Of a stretch of DNA of 64,000 nucleotides, positions 11,300 to 22,492 are shown piece by piece. The stretch's first letter is position 1, and each line of letters starts with the position of its first letter. The notes under the pieces were generated by a model. The model was given only the letters and a program-made list of their open reading frames with translations. It had not been told where the DNA came from and made no database searches. Source of the stretch: Antedon mediterranea (taxonomy: Eukaryota > Echinodermata > Crinoidea > Comatulida > Antedonidae); assembly GCF_964355755.1 (NCBI RefSeq), contig NC_092670.1, positions 38,737,795 to 38,801,794 of the forward strand, written 5' to 3'. The translations under genes were made by a program, and so were the position numbers.

Positions 11300-11814
11300 G
11301 GGGGATGGGGTAGGGGTGTTTTCATTTATAAACTACACTTAACTTCACTGCAGTACTGTACATAGTTGCTAATTATTAATTTTATATGTAACACTGTGAA
11401 CTCCATCTAGTAGTAGTACTAATATTTTGTTTAAACAATGGAATCGATCCTGTAATGATGTCATTTAATCTAATTGAGTGAATAAAATGATGTCATTGTA
11501 TATAATGAATACAGTATACTGGCTCCATGCTGGTTTTTTTGCGGGGGGAGGGGGGGGGTGTTACATAAAAACAGGAAGTATAGGATTAGATTCTGCCTTA
11601 AAGTACAATATGTTTTGGGGTGGGTAACACTTTATAAATAATATGTCATTCATTGCATATAAAAATATCAATAAAACACAACAATAATTACTGTATATAT
11701 CTCGTGACTTATTTTTATGTCACTATGGACGCCTTACTTTCGATGATGTCACAGATTAGATCACATGACAGCTTAGCTATGTTAAGATAATGTAATACAT
11801 ACCTACTATACAAC
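11300..11814. other. Gap between duplicated fragment and PARP B promoter
   Basis: About 500 AT-rich bases with two G homopolymer tracts (near 11290-11305 and 11541-11560). I see no gene, no splice-supported exon and no copy of the main repeat families here. Confidence 0.5.
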
Positions 11815-11885
11815 GACTGGTAAAGAGTCTGTACCTGGAAATTCCCAGTATATATATAATATATATAGTACAGTAGTATATATAT
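11810..11885 (+). promoter_or_regulatory. Conserved promoter block of PARP gene B with perfect kB motif
   Basis: TGGTAAAGAGTCTGTA then CTGGAAATTCCCAG, parallel to 5476-5515. GGAAATTCCC (11837-11846), read on the minus strand as GGGAATTTCC, fits the Rel/NF-kB consensus GGGRNWYYCC exactly. A TATATATAATATATAT stretch follows, a possible TATA region about 75-105 bases before the ATG. Confidence 0.45.
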
Positions 11886-11955
11886 TTGGATATACAGTGC
11901 AGTACTGCATGCTGAAAGAAGTACCGTAAGAAAATCAAAGGAAAAAACATCAAAG

Positions 11956-14900
11956 ATGAGTGCAATTATTGCGATTTTGTTCAAACACAATTCGATAAGC
12001 GTAGAAGAATTAAGGGTCGCTGCAGCAAATAAAGGTCGCAATATAACTAGTACTAGTCATTTAGTGAGATTGGTTAATCGTTATCCAGGTGAATTGCGGA
12101 TTGTTCGTGATGGAAGAAGGGAAATATGCGAGTACAAACCTGTCAATATAGAAGTATGTATGCGCAAAAACTGCAACCAAGGACCCAGTTGCAGTAAACT
12201 TCATGTCTGTACATTTTTTGTTAAGGGTGAGTGTACGTGTGGTACCAACTTCATATTTCACTCATAAATCAATGCATGAATTTATTATACATTATGGAAC
12301 AATATTATGTTTTCTAAATCTATTATCAATATCGCTAGAGCAGAGGTAGTAGAAATAAATTATAAATGGTTATATACATTATCTATTTTTATATGTCGGG
12401 AGAAATTAATTGTATTTTAGTTGGAGATGGGGAGATGACAAAATATTGGGAGACTCCATCATTATCGAGAGAGTTGAGAGGTCCTTGCTTCAAGCTTAGC
12501 CATCAGTCTTTTCTGTGTCTGACCACTTCCTGCCCAAATTCAGGAACATATTATAACATTTTCAAAATTGTCTCAAGCCACCCCTACCATGGTGATTCTG
12601 GTGATGTAGTGAAAACTCTCTTCATCCCACATTCCACTCATTTATTCTTTAAGAAAATCATGATTTTTTACCTTGATTTGAAGTGTGGTGTTCGCACCTA
12701 AATGACTGCATGTTGTGGTTATTAAAATATTTATCATGCCTTCCATTCAGTGTTATAATGAACTTTGATCTCGACCTGAGGTCAATTATATTGACTGAAG
12801 TATAGAAATGTCTAAAATGTTGTTTTTTAGGCCGATGCTCAAAGGGAGTGACATGCCCCCACCCACATGATCTCTCAAGTCCCAGTAATATTGCTTATCT
12901 GAACTATCGTGGGCTACAAGATGTTGACATGAAGGATATTTTTCTCAAAATTCATTTCAAAGAAGGATCACTCAGTGTCTGCACTTTCTACAACAGTGAA
13001 CGTGGTTGTAGAAATTCTGATGACTGCAACTTCTTGCACATTTGCAGGTAAGCTACTGTAATTCCTTAAATTACAGACCCGGCCACTTCATTTCAATTTT
13101 ATTGCAAATTATCTACAGTTAATCTAGTTTTTAATCAGGTTTGAAAATACTCAGCATGTAATTTTTTCTTTTTCTTATTAGTAAAATTGTTATTTAGTTG
13201 ATGGTTTGGTTTTATTTTTGTAGACAATATGTTGATACGAAATGCGCAGCCTCCTGCAAGTATAACCATGATGTGTTTACAACTAACTGTAAAAGGGTTT
13301 TGTCAATGCATGGAATTTGTGTGGATCAGAGACCTATTGAAATCATACAAGATATTAAACAAAAGATTAAAATGCCTAACACTACCATAGCACCATCCGC
13401 AATACCTGCAACATTACCTGGAAGACCAATGTCACCTCAAACATTATTTCAAATTCCAAGACCAATATCACCTCCAACATCTCCTTCAAAGCAACTCACA
13501 AGTCTAAAGGAAGCAATTTGTACCTATAATATCCGAGAAAAATGTAGGTACAATGAAAGCTGCATCCGACAGCATCATACGTTGCCTTACCAGTGGTTCT
13601 ACATGGACGGATTGATGTGGAAGCCATTCACAGAAGAGACTCAAACCAAATTGGAAGAAGATTACTGTAATGTTTCTAAAAGGGGCTACAAGGAGTAAGT
13701 ACATTTACTAACCAAATCAGTTATGTGAATGTAATAACTTCAACTTAAATTTCATTAAAGAAAAAAAAAATGTTGCCAAGAGTATAGGTTTAATAATCTT
13801 TCTCCTTAAATTAGTAAAAAAATCACAGTATATTTTGATAAGATGGGAAAGGACAGTAAAGTTGTACGTCTATCGACTCCATCCAGCGTAACAGAGCCAC
13901 CAAACCATCCGTTCACGACCAAATGGACGTGGTACTGGCAAGATAATTCTGTCAATGCCAAGAGTTACTGGAGAGAATACACACAAAAGGTTATACTGTA
14001 GTCTTTAGAATATAGCAATGTTATGCATCAGACCAACAGTCATTCATGTAATAATATTTTCTAGCTGGTTTTCCTGGGAAATACATTTGTATACTTGTGT
14101 AAAGTGTACACTGTACAACACAGTTCGCAATCTTCCATTTACACATGGTTGCCTGAACTTTGCTAGATACAGTCGTGAATCCAGGTTATATAAATTGTGA
14201 GGTAGTAGGAGGAGAGAGGGCCAATAACAATTCTAAAATGAAGTCATGACCTAATGTCTTATCTTTTGCATTCCATTTACCACTTGGATCTACCTATGAG
14301 ATAAACAGCCAAAGATTTCATTTTCAGTGGTTTTTTATCATTATCTTTACTTAAATTCAGAAATATGAATAATTATATGATTTTCACAAGGAGGTACAGT
14401 ACACATAAATATACAATTATTACACCTTTTAAAATAATACTTGTGTACATCACTACAGTAATGTTGATTTGTTTATAAAATAACAATTCGTTATTACAGA
14501 GCACTGTTGAAACCGTGTCTGATAAAGACAGTGAGGAGTTAGAAAAACATTATCAAATGTTTTTAGAAGATTCAAGTTTTTCTATAGTTACTTTCAATGT
14601 TGGACCACATAAATACAAATTGAACTTTGACAAAATGGAGCAAGAAAGTCTTACATTCAAAACCATTAGATGTGTTCGTCGACGTCCTGCCAAACTAGTC
14701 ACTAAACATGACATAGTGAGATACAAGATGGATGTTAAGTTAAACCGGTAGGTAGAGTTCATTATCAATGCCAGAATCATTCTACCAGGTTCTACCAAGA
14801 ATATTATGTTAAAAATTTACAAATTACTGTAAAACTAATAATTTGTTTTGTTTAGTTCTAAAGGGATTACAACCAGCATTGCTGGCGCTTCATCATCAAC

Positions 14901-15702
14901 ACGCTTGCCCGATTGCTGGGAGAACGTAGAACAGTTTGACCCACAAGCGTCCTTTCAGTTAGTAGATGTCAAAGTTGGTTGTCAAGAGTACAATGAAGTA
15001 AAGCTTCTTTTCAAACTAACTTGTAACCACAAGATTTTAAAGATACAACGGGTTCAAAACCAAGAATTGTGGGAAGACTATCAAAGGTTAGTTTAAAAAA
15101 CATTTCAAATCTTTGGAAATTTGTTTACAATCTGCACATTGCACAATACATATATTTTTTGTGGTATGAGATACAGCATAGATTATTGTAACAGTACCAG
15201 ACCAAAGTAGTACTGTAGTAGTATTGATAAAAACTTAATAAATAGATGATTAAAGTACATGTACAATTATCTTTATTCACAAAGAAAACAAGAACGGATG
15301 ATCAAAAAGTTACCACCTGGAACAACTGTTGAAAGAAGACTTTGGCACGGGACAAGAGAATACCATACTCAGGCTATTTGTCAACAAAACTTTGACTTCA
15401 GATGCAGTGGGTCTAGCTTTGGAACAGCCTTTGGACAGGGAAGCTATTTTGCTCGTGATGCCAAGTTTTCAACTAAGTATGCAATTTGTGCAAATGATGG
15501 TCACAAATTTGTGTTCCTCGCCAAAGTATTGGTAGGAGAATACACAAAGGGAAAAACAAGCCACAGACGACCACCAGAAAAACTCCAGGCTGGCAATTCA
15601 AAGAGTCTTTATGATTCTTGTGTGGATGATACAATTGACCCCAGCATATTTGTCATTTTCGATAAAGACCAAATGTACCCAGAATACCTTGTCCAATATT
15701 GA
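11956..15702 (+). CDS. PARP12/ZAP-like CCCH-WWE-PARP protein, copy B (7 exons)
   Basis: Exons 11956..12226, 12831..13047, 13224..13694, 13815..13989, 14500..14747, 14856..15086, 15285..15702; 676 aa, with the same intron positions and phases as copy A. Domains match: winged-helix-like N-terminus, five CCCH-type clusters, a longer Pro-rich linker (exon 3 is 24 bases longer), two WWE domains, and a PARP domain with His559, Tyr592 and Ile659 at the triad positions (H-Y-I, mono-ART type). Exons 4 to 7 and the end of exon 3 are nearly identical to copy A, while exons 1-2 (finger region) are clearly more diverged. The stop codon is followed after only 34 bases by a palindromic MITE-A, so the 3' UTR probably contains a long hairpin. 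An antiviral or stress-RNA role is inferred from vertebrate PARP12/ZAP. Confidence 0.93.
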
Positions 15703-15736
15703 AAGGATAACCTTTTTTCTCCTCCGTTTGTACGCT

Positions 15737-15896
15737 TAAGCTCTATCTACACTATCAAACTAGTTTGACAAAAAAGTGTGATGTGCCCAAATATGGTAGT
15801 GATATTCCCAAATATGGTAGTGATATGACATCATCATGTCCATATATGGGCACATTTTTTTGTCACATAAAGTTTGATAGTGTAGACAGAGCTAAA
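15737..15896. repeat. MITE-A copy in the PARP B 3' UTR region
   Basis: TAAGCTCTATCTACACTATC to GTGTAGACAGAGCTAAAG. Contains two CCAAATATGG words and one CCATATATGG. It lies 34 bases behind the stop codon. Confidence 0.88.
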
Positions 15897-16730
15897 GAGG
15901 TTTGACAGCATTAGGTACTTTATAAATCCAGGGTATTATATTATTCTTTATAAATTTCTTCAAATGATGATTACTGTATACTTTCTGATTAGAAGGAATC
16001 GTACATCTGCATCCGGAAAATCAAAGGGCGTGGGACTATGCATTATATAATCAAAATTATTGCAAAAACTGGAGCATCAAAAATAAAATATGCACCCCTG
16101 ACTACGACGTACTGACAATCGTTTTATCTACCCCTGTAAAGTATAATAACAATACAGTGGTAGTCACAAGTAGAATGGTGTATGATAGAAGTAGCAGAGT
16201 ATTGTGTTAATATTTAAATATTAAAATACAGTATTAAAACTAATAATTGTAGGCTAGTAGAATTGTAGTAATAATGATAATATATTAATATTTGTGTCGT
16301 TCTATCATATTCAATATTAATCATAGTAGTGATATGGAAAAACATGAATGTAATTGATTTTAATTGTCACCTTATTTGTAATCTTAAATGAATAGAAATT
16401 AATTTTTCATCAATTCCAACCAATGGTAAAATATCAAAATATTATGGTATAGGTCTTTTTCACTGTTTTGTTACTCATGAACAGCTTCAGAATGGCAAGC
16501 TGTAATTAGACAGACTGACCTCTAGGGATGGCCAATTCAGTCTAATTTCATGCATGGAACAACGAAACTGTCTAATTTTTGTATTTTAGTTTGATAAAAA
16601 ATCAATTTCTATATTTTGATATTTATTATGACAACAATAAAAGATAGCATTAGACAGATGGCTTGAAATGTAGTAATACAGAGTACAGTAGTTGCATATA
16701 TTTTTGTATTGTATATGTATTGGTATTATT
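15897..16730. other. AT-rich spacer between PARP B and NUDT19
   Basis: No open frame with splice support, no RNA gene and no member of the repeat families was seen. No clear AATAAA assignable to PARP B; AAATAAAATA at about 16082 is the best candidate. Confidence 0.4.
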
Positions 16731-17088
16731 TGAGTGGGCTGATATTTATGGTAAAGTACTGTAGTTTAAAAACAATGTCCAGTATTAATATACAGTAGCT
16801 TTATTTATTTTAATTTACTATTATTTTATTGAGTGGGCCGATATTTATGGTACAGTACTTTAAAAACAATGTCCAGTATTAAATACAGTAGCTTTATTTA
16901 TTTTAATTTACTGAGTGGGCCGATATTTAAGGTACAGTAGTTTAAAAAACGATTTCCACCAGCATTAATGTTAGCTTTGTTTATTTTAATTTACTGCTGC
17001 TATTTTATATTTGAGTGTGCTGATATTTATGGTATAGTAGTTTAAAAAACTATGTCCAGTATTACAGTATTAGCTTTGTTTATTTTGG
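16731..17088. repeat. Degenerate tandem repeat (4 units, 80-100 bp)
   Basis: Units begin near 16731, 16831, 16913 and 17011 with GAGTGGGCTGATATTTATGG. Each continues with GTACAGTAGTTTAAAAAC, a TGTCCAGTATTA word and AGCTTTATTTATTTTAATTT. The array ends about 20 bases downstream of the NUDT19 stop. Confidence 0.85.
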
Positions 17089-17106
17089 CTTATAAAATCT
17101 ATAATA

Positions 17107-17112
17107 TTTATT
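17107..17112 (-). terminator. NUDT19 polyadenylation signal overlapping the stop codon
   Basis: On the minus strand the stop and signal read TGAATAAA: the last A of the TGA stop is the first A of AATAAA. The 3' UTR could therefore be only some 15-30 nt. Confidence 0.65.
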
Positions 17113-20100
17113 CACAGCTTTGATTGTACATCACTATCTGGATTATTAAATAGAGCTGGAGCGACATGACCAAACCTTGGTATAATATTATAATATAGAG
17201 AACATTCCGTTGAGTCTTTGAACACCATTCTGTTTACATTTTTTGACTCTTTTAATGATTGTTCTGCAGTTTTGTTTAGAACGGCCATTTCTCCTGCATT
17301 AATTGTCTTAAACTCTGGCACTTTTGGATAAATATCATCACCTAAATATAAAAAGAATTTCTCTGGTAAATATATCATTTTTTTTATAAACCTTAGTGGA
17401 TTAATTTCAGGTAATTTGAGAGGAGGGTATATATATATATTTTTTTCCAAAATGGTGTATGTAATCTAAGGTACAGTAGTGAATAAAAAGGCGGCTTTGC
17501 ATAATATTGGATATTGAATACTTATTTTAAAGTTTTTCACCATGCTTAGAAGACTTAACATTCTCATTCAAATTCTCATGATACTGTACACAGTGGTGGC
17601 GCCAGCGGGGGGGCTACGGGGGCTGTAGCCCCCTCGTCGGAGAGCCTAGCCCCCACGTCGGGGAACGCGAGTACTTTTCGTCGGGGGGAATATAATATAA
17701 AGTAAAAATCATTCGCGTTCACTTCGTAGCTTCAGAAAACCGCGAAGTTCCATTTTTGTTAAGTACGTCGGAGGGCTATTACACTTTATTATGCATGCAT
17801 TATTGCCAGCGATCTAATAAACAATAGGTATGCACTTGTCTGGCGGTGTCCCTTTGTACGAATCGTTTAACATTGGCCCCGGCCCATTGCGGTTTACGCG
17901 TGATATCATGTTCCACCCAGGGACCAGAATGTGTACTGTAGTTACTTTCCAGGCGAAGTTTACTGACGCGTTACGTCGTGTACTGTGTATCGACAGCAAA
18001 AGGGTACGAATTATCTTCGCGATCTATTTTATTGTTCGTATGTTCAATTTTTTAATTTACGATTACCGTGGGGTACCTGAACCTGAAATAGACGTTTTTC
18101 ACTGTAGGCTCGGCCTACATTACTAAACAAAAAACATGTCATTTTCGTTTAGCCAACATCTTATTATAGCTAAGTTATTACATTTCCAATGTCCTGTATG
18201 TCATGAACTGCTCGTACATCGAAATTCCAGATTCACATCTGGGAAATAGACTGATTTCCCCGACGGAAAATGGTCTACGCTTGTGGATGCATTCCCCTCC
18301 AAATAAAAGGTAAAAAGGGTAACTTATTTAGGCCTCTATGTCTGAATTGTTTTTAAGTATAGGTGTAATTTTTAAAGACCTGTATCTCTAGTTTTCAAAA
18401 TTGTCTTAGCTCAACCGTCCCCAATTATAGAGCTGGTCTTGTATACTTACTGTACATTTTGTTTCATATTTCGATGTACAATATACAGTCAGTGCATTGA
18501 ACCTAGAGCCGGGCCTAGAGCTCTATTTTTTCAATTTTTTTTTATATCCATGGTAGGGCTGGTTCTGGAGACGTACCGGTATATATCTTGTTTTATGCTT
18601 CGAAGTATAATAAGTTAAATTTCCGGGACCTAGCAACTCTATTTTTCAGAATGTTCTTAGCTCCACCCCAACCATGGTGGGCTGGACGTATAATTTCGTT
18701 TCATATTTCAATGTTTTGCAGGGACCTAGCAGCTCTATCTTTGACAATTTTCTTAGCTCTGGTTCTGTAGACTTATAATTTCGTTTCATTTATCAATATG
18801 GGCCTATATAAGTGCAATTTCCAGGTACCTAGCAGGTCTATTTTTCACAATTTTCTTAGCAGCTCAACCCTAATGGTAGGGCTGGTCCTGGAGCTTTATA
18901 TATTTTGTTTCTTTTTTTCGAAATACTATAATCTAATATCCGGGGACCTAACAACTCTAGTTGTTTAAATATCCTTAGCTCCATCTCAACCTCGGTGGGC
19001 TTGTTCTCTGATAGACTTCTTATTTTGGTTTATATATCAATGTATAATTGCAATTTCCGGGGACCTAGCAGCTCTATTTTACAAAATGTTCTTACAGATC
19101 AGGCCATGGATATCTCGTGCAATTACAATTTTCGCACCCCCAGACAGCAACCTGCCTATCTACGTCTCTGCGATTATAACGATATACCTCTTGGGCCCGG
19201 GGGGTAGGTTTTACGTTCGCGTATATTTTCTATGATAGGCATATTGAAATTTGAAAGAATGGATTTACACAGTCATCGTACCGGACCTCTTGCAATGTGT
19301 TTTTCACACAGTATTTTATTTATGTACCATACAAAATTGAAAAAATTGGCTACCCTAAATCTGATTAAAACGGCCTCAAATTACGCTATAACGTGTTGCT
19401 TCCGGGGCTCCCCCCCCCCTGACCCCTAGCCAAGTGATGCTCGCGCTTCACTCGCACAGCCCCCCTGTCGGGGAATTTAGCCCCCGCGTCGTAAAGATCC
19501 TGGCGCCACCCCTGACTGTACAGTGAACGCATGAACTCAAAAGTGAGCGAGGCTGGCTCAGTTGAGCATGGAGATCAAGAGCATCAAAGAAATTTGAAAA
19601 ACAGACCAGAATCTACTCCAAGCGTTCAAGACTGAGATTGAGGAGTGCTAGAAAATTACATTTTTTGATTTAGATGTGCTCAACTAAAAAATAACCATAC
19701 TGACATACTCTACTGCCTTCTTACCTGGATATGCCGATACTACTTTACCATCCTCACTCAGATATAAAACTGGAAATGTAGTTTCACAGCCTAGGAATGC
19801 CCGTTGAGAACTAAAATCAAACAGATCTTGCAAACTCTTAAAGTTCTCAATACGACTTAGTTCATATATTTGAGGAGGTGGTAGATATACCTGTTTGTCT
19901 TGAAATGATTGCAGAGCTTCTGTTGGTAATGACCACTGAACATAATAAAAATGAATAAATCTCTACATTATTCAACAAAGAATGAAAAGAGGGAATGATG
20001 TGGTATTTTTTAACACTAAACTTCACCGCAGTACAAAGTTGCAATGATAGAATCATTCAAGCAACGAATATATTGTGGGGAAGGATCCTAACCACATAGT

Positions 20101-21194
20101 ACAGTAAAAGAATTTCATACAGCCACTCTGTCAGGACAGTTGACAGTTGAAAGAGTGCTAGAATTTCTTAGTGGATTGTTGGAATGGCATTATACAAATG
20201 GAAATGAATAAATTAATTTGTGAAGAGACATCACCACCCTTTTGGATTCAGCTACAATATCCTTCTCATTAAAAAATGAGTACTAAAGCTCTGTAAACTT
20301 TATGTGACAGAAAAAATGTGATGTGCCCATATATGAACATGATGATGTCATACCACTACTACCATATTTGAGCATATCACTACCATATTTGGGCACAATG
20401 ATGTAATGTTTTTTATTAACCTTTGTCTGAATCATTTCCTGTGCATCGTGCTTCACTAGCGGTACATCATTCATACAGCAGAGAAAGAACATGGTATCGT
20501 ATCTCTTCTTATTAGTAGCTGGAGTCAACCAATCACACCATTCCATCAGAGACCAGACATCTGGAACGCACTGAAGCTCGCGACACAGCATTATAAACTG
20601 ACTTGCATCTCCATGTACACGGCGTCTCCATTCATCGATAGTAACTTCTGAAAGACTTGGATGTTCATAATTCTTTGCAAATGTTACTTCTGTTTTTTTA
20701 TGTGGGATATCTTTGAACGACTTGAGCAAGAGAAGACCAGCTTCTTCAAATGTTTCTCGAATGGCACAAATCCTGAAGGCCACTTCTCTTGGTAGTGGAG
20801 AGGTTTGTTTATTTGTGAAAACTAATGGTCTCTGACCCTGGACTGATAACATCTTTCCAAAGTCTTTTGTACTGATGCCAGCTTCTTCGAAAAATTCAAG
20901 CCAATCTGGTGAAGTGTCTGCATTATCAAGAGCACCTCCAGGAAAGACTTCAGCTCCTGCAAAAAAGGAGCTCGACTGCGCTCTCTGCATTAACAAAATC
21001 GAAAAGTCGCTTTCACAATGATGCCTAACAATAACATTGCCATCATTGATTTTTCTAATTTTGTTTCTGTTTGACAGTTTTTCTTCGCCTTTTTCTTTTG
21101 CAGCAGTACTGCTAGAAATAGTATGTGGATGGAATATACCATTTCTTCGATTGGCAGCCACAATGAGAGAGGCTGCCTCTTTCCAGTATTTCAT
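17112..21194 (-). CDS. NUDT19: NUDT19-like peroxisomal acyl-CoA diphosphatase (3 exons)
   Basis: Exons (minus) 21194..20421, 19935..19725, 17341..17112; 404 aa. Exon 1 carries the Nudix fold with EVFPGGALDN and, after the insertion characteristic of this subfamily, the box RETFEEAGLLLL (about residues 85-155). Exon 2 has the conserved WSLPTEALQSF..VYLPPPQIYELSRI block, and exon 3 begins GDDIYP. The C-terminus is SKL, a canonical peroxisome import signal (PTS1). NUDT19 hydrolyses CoA and acyl-CoAs to 3',5'-ADP and 4'-phosphopantetheine species in peroxisomes. Human NUDT19 is slightly shorter. Exon 1 ends at a GT only 20 bases from a MITE-A fragment. Intron 2 contains a 1.9 kb hAT insertion. 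The start ATG faces the divergent TIR-Death gene across about 1.3 kb. Confidence 0.94.
17591..19514. mobile_element. Non-autonomous hAT element in NUDT19 intron 2
   Basis: Ends: CAGTGGTGGCGCCAGC (17591) and CTGGCGCCACCCCTG (to 19514), inverted and of hAT type (CAG..CTG). The insertion is flanked by a perfect 8-bp target duplication ACTGTACA (17583-17590 and 19515-19522), the hAT length. The duplicated fragment near 11265 has CTGTACAGTGGACAC with no insertion, i.e. an empty site. No transposase frame is visible inside; a minor GC-rich hairpin (GGGGGCTACGGGGGCTGTAG) follows the left end. Confidence 0.9.
18370..19110. repeat. Degenerate about 110-bp tandem repeat inside the hAT element
   Basis: About seven units share GGGGACCTAGCAGCTCTATTT, then ACAATTTTCTTAGCTC, an ACCATGGTGGGCTGG-like word, and CATATTTCAATGTA. 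Unit starts are near 18375, 18500, 18625, 18720, 18825, 18944 and 19053. Non-coding. Confidence 0.8.
20284..20400. repeat. MITE-A fragment beside the NUDT19 exon 1 donor
   Basis: Left terminal repeat AAAGCTCTGTAAACTTTATG, CCATATATG and CCATATTTGGGCAC. The right end is lost. It stops about 20 bases from the donor at 20419-20420. Confidence 0.75.
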
Positions 21195-21642
21195 AATGGT
21201 TGTTACAACCTAGTCCTACACCAAAACTATGATTACAATTTTTAATAGGCTAAAATTAAATTACATTGGCAAAAGGGAGTTCTTTGGCAGTGTGACATTT
21301 AGTTGAACCTGTTGACTGAGTTTAGTTGATCATTGAAATTGTAATAATTATTGCAATAAGTTTGTATTCCCTATATGTATTTCGTGTTGGTTCGGTTTGT
21401 TTATCAATTTTACTTTATTCTTTCACGTGCACTTCACTACTGCCCCCATCGGCCACACCACCAGAGGCGCGCCTAGCCAGCCTACCGTCGTGGGATAATA
21501 TCGGGGGCGCGAGGCTGTGTCGTTGCCACAAATCGCGGGCTGAGAACGGGAGAAGTAAGCCTACCCTACTAGGCCTAGCCCGCTAGTATTTTTTCTTTTT
21601 AATATAGCACGACACACGTAGGCGCGTCTAGTATCGTCACAG
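21195..21642. promoter_or_regulatory. Divergent promoter region of NUDT19 (-) and TIR-Death gene (+), with probable 5' UTR exon
   Basis: The two genes point away from each other. The interval has a GC-richer, CpG-containing core (21425-21590) and a strong donor CACAG|GTAAGTTC at 21643, which pairs with the acceptor at 22478-22479 just before the ATG at 22493. I infer a non-coding first exon ending at 21642; the transcription start is not resolved. Confidence 0.5.
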
Positions 21643-21719
21643 GTAAGTTCTGTGATTCTTGTGTGTGTTCTTTATTAATTTTAGTGCTGCTGACAATGCA
21701 CCGATCGTGTAGGACTAGG

Positions 21720-21850
21720 CCTAGCCCTCCTATAGAGTAGTACTAGTAGTAGCTAGGTTTTAGGTAGGCGGCTAGGCTGGAGCCGGTTAGCCTAGGCCCT
21801 AGGCCTAATAATATAGGCCTAACTAAGGCCTAGGCTTCTTGGCGCTAGTT
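21720..21850. other. TAGGCCTA-rich cluster in 5' UTR intron
   Basis: Many overlapping copies of TAGGCCTA, CTAGGCCT and GGCTAG. The same vocabulary clusters at 36070-36110, 39190-39500 and 40335-40650. Confidence 0.6.
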
Positions 21851-21912
21851 CCGTTTCGCACCTGTCATTTATTTCGACTCAAAATTGGTTAAGTAACGGA
21901 ACTAGCGCCGGC
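21838..21912. repeat. 75-bp hairpin element
   Basis: GGCGCTAGTTCCGTT and AACGGAACTAGCGCC form a perfect 15-bp inverted pair around about 40 bases. Probably a tiny MITE; no second copy seen in the window. Confidence 0.6.
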
Positions 21913-22492
21913 TTCTTTTTAGGCCGCTAGTTAGTAACTAAATAGTAAACAGTGTACTGCTAGCTGCTGTATTTCTACTAGTACTAGAAAAAGGAGGAGC
22001 GGGTCAGTTTAGTTCAGCTAGATAAGATAGCTAAATACTGCTACGCTAGCCTAGGCCTATGCTAGAGTTAATTAATTAATTTTGTTTACAGATTTATTTT
22101 ATCATGCCTTTTACTATTATTTTATTATTACATATTAGTCAAATTTAATTAAATACATGTATTGTCATCCTGAATTTTTTAGTTAGGAATAGATAGGAGA
22201 TATGAAACAAATTGTTATTTTTTTCAAAATCTTTTACGAACAGTAATTTTACTGTATAGTTACATTTTCTGTATGGTTAATGTTTGCACTCTGAAAAATC
22301 ATACAAACATGTGCAGTAATTTTTTTCTCATACTGTAAACTATGACACATGGCTGGTCACGAGGTTTTTTTTTTTTCTCTTCTCTGCAGAAGCACAACAT
22401 TCTATATCTTTTTTTAAAATCATTATTTTCCCTTTTTTCTTCTATTATTTAAATGTTTAAGTATTTCTTGTTGTTGCAGGAATTTGTAAAAA

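Noticed and set aside
12366-12701. 111-codon plus-strand frame in PARP B intron 1
   Set aside because: No motif, and it is removed by the exon 1 to exon 2 splice supported by homology with copy A.
17830-18126. 98-codon frame inside the hAT element
   Set aside because: No resemblance to hAT transposase (no dimerisation-domain signature), and the other frames of the element are full of stops.
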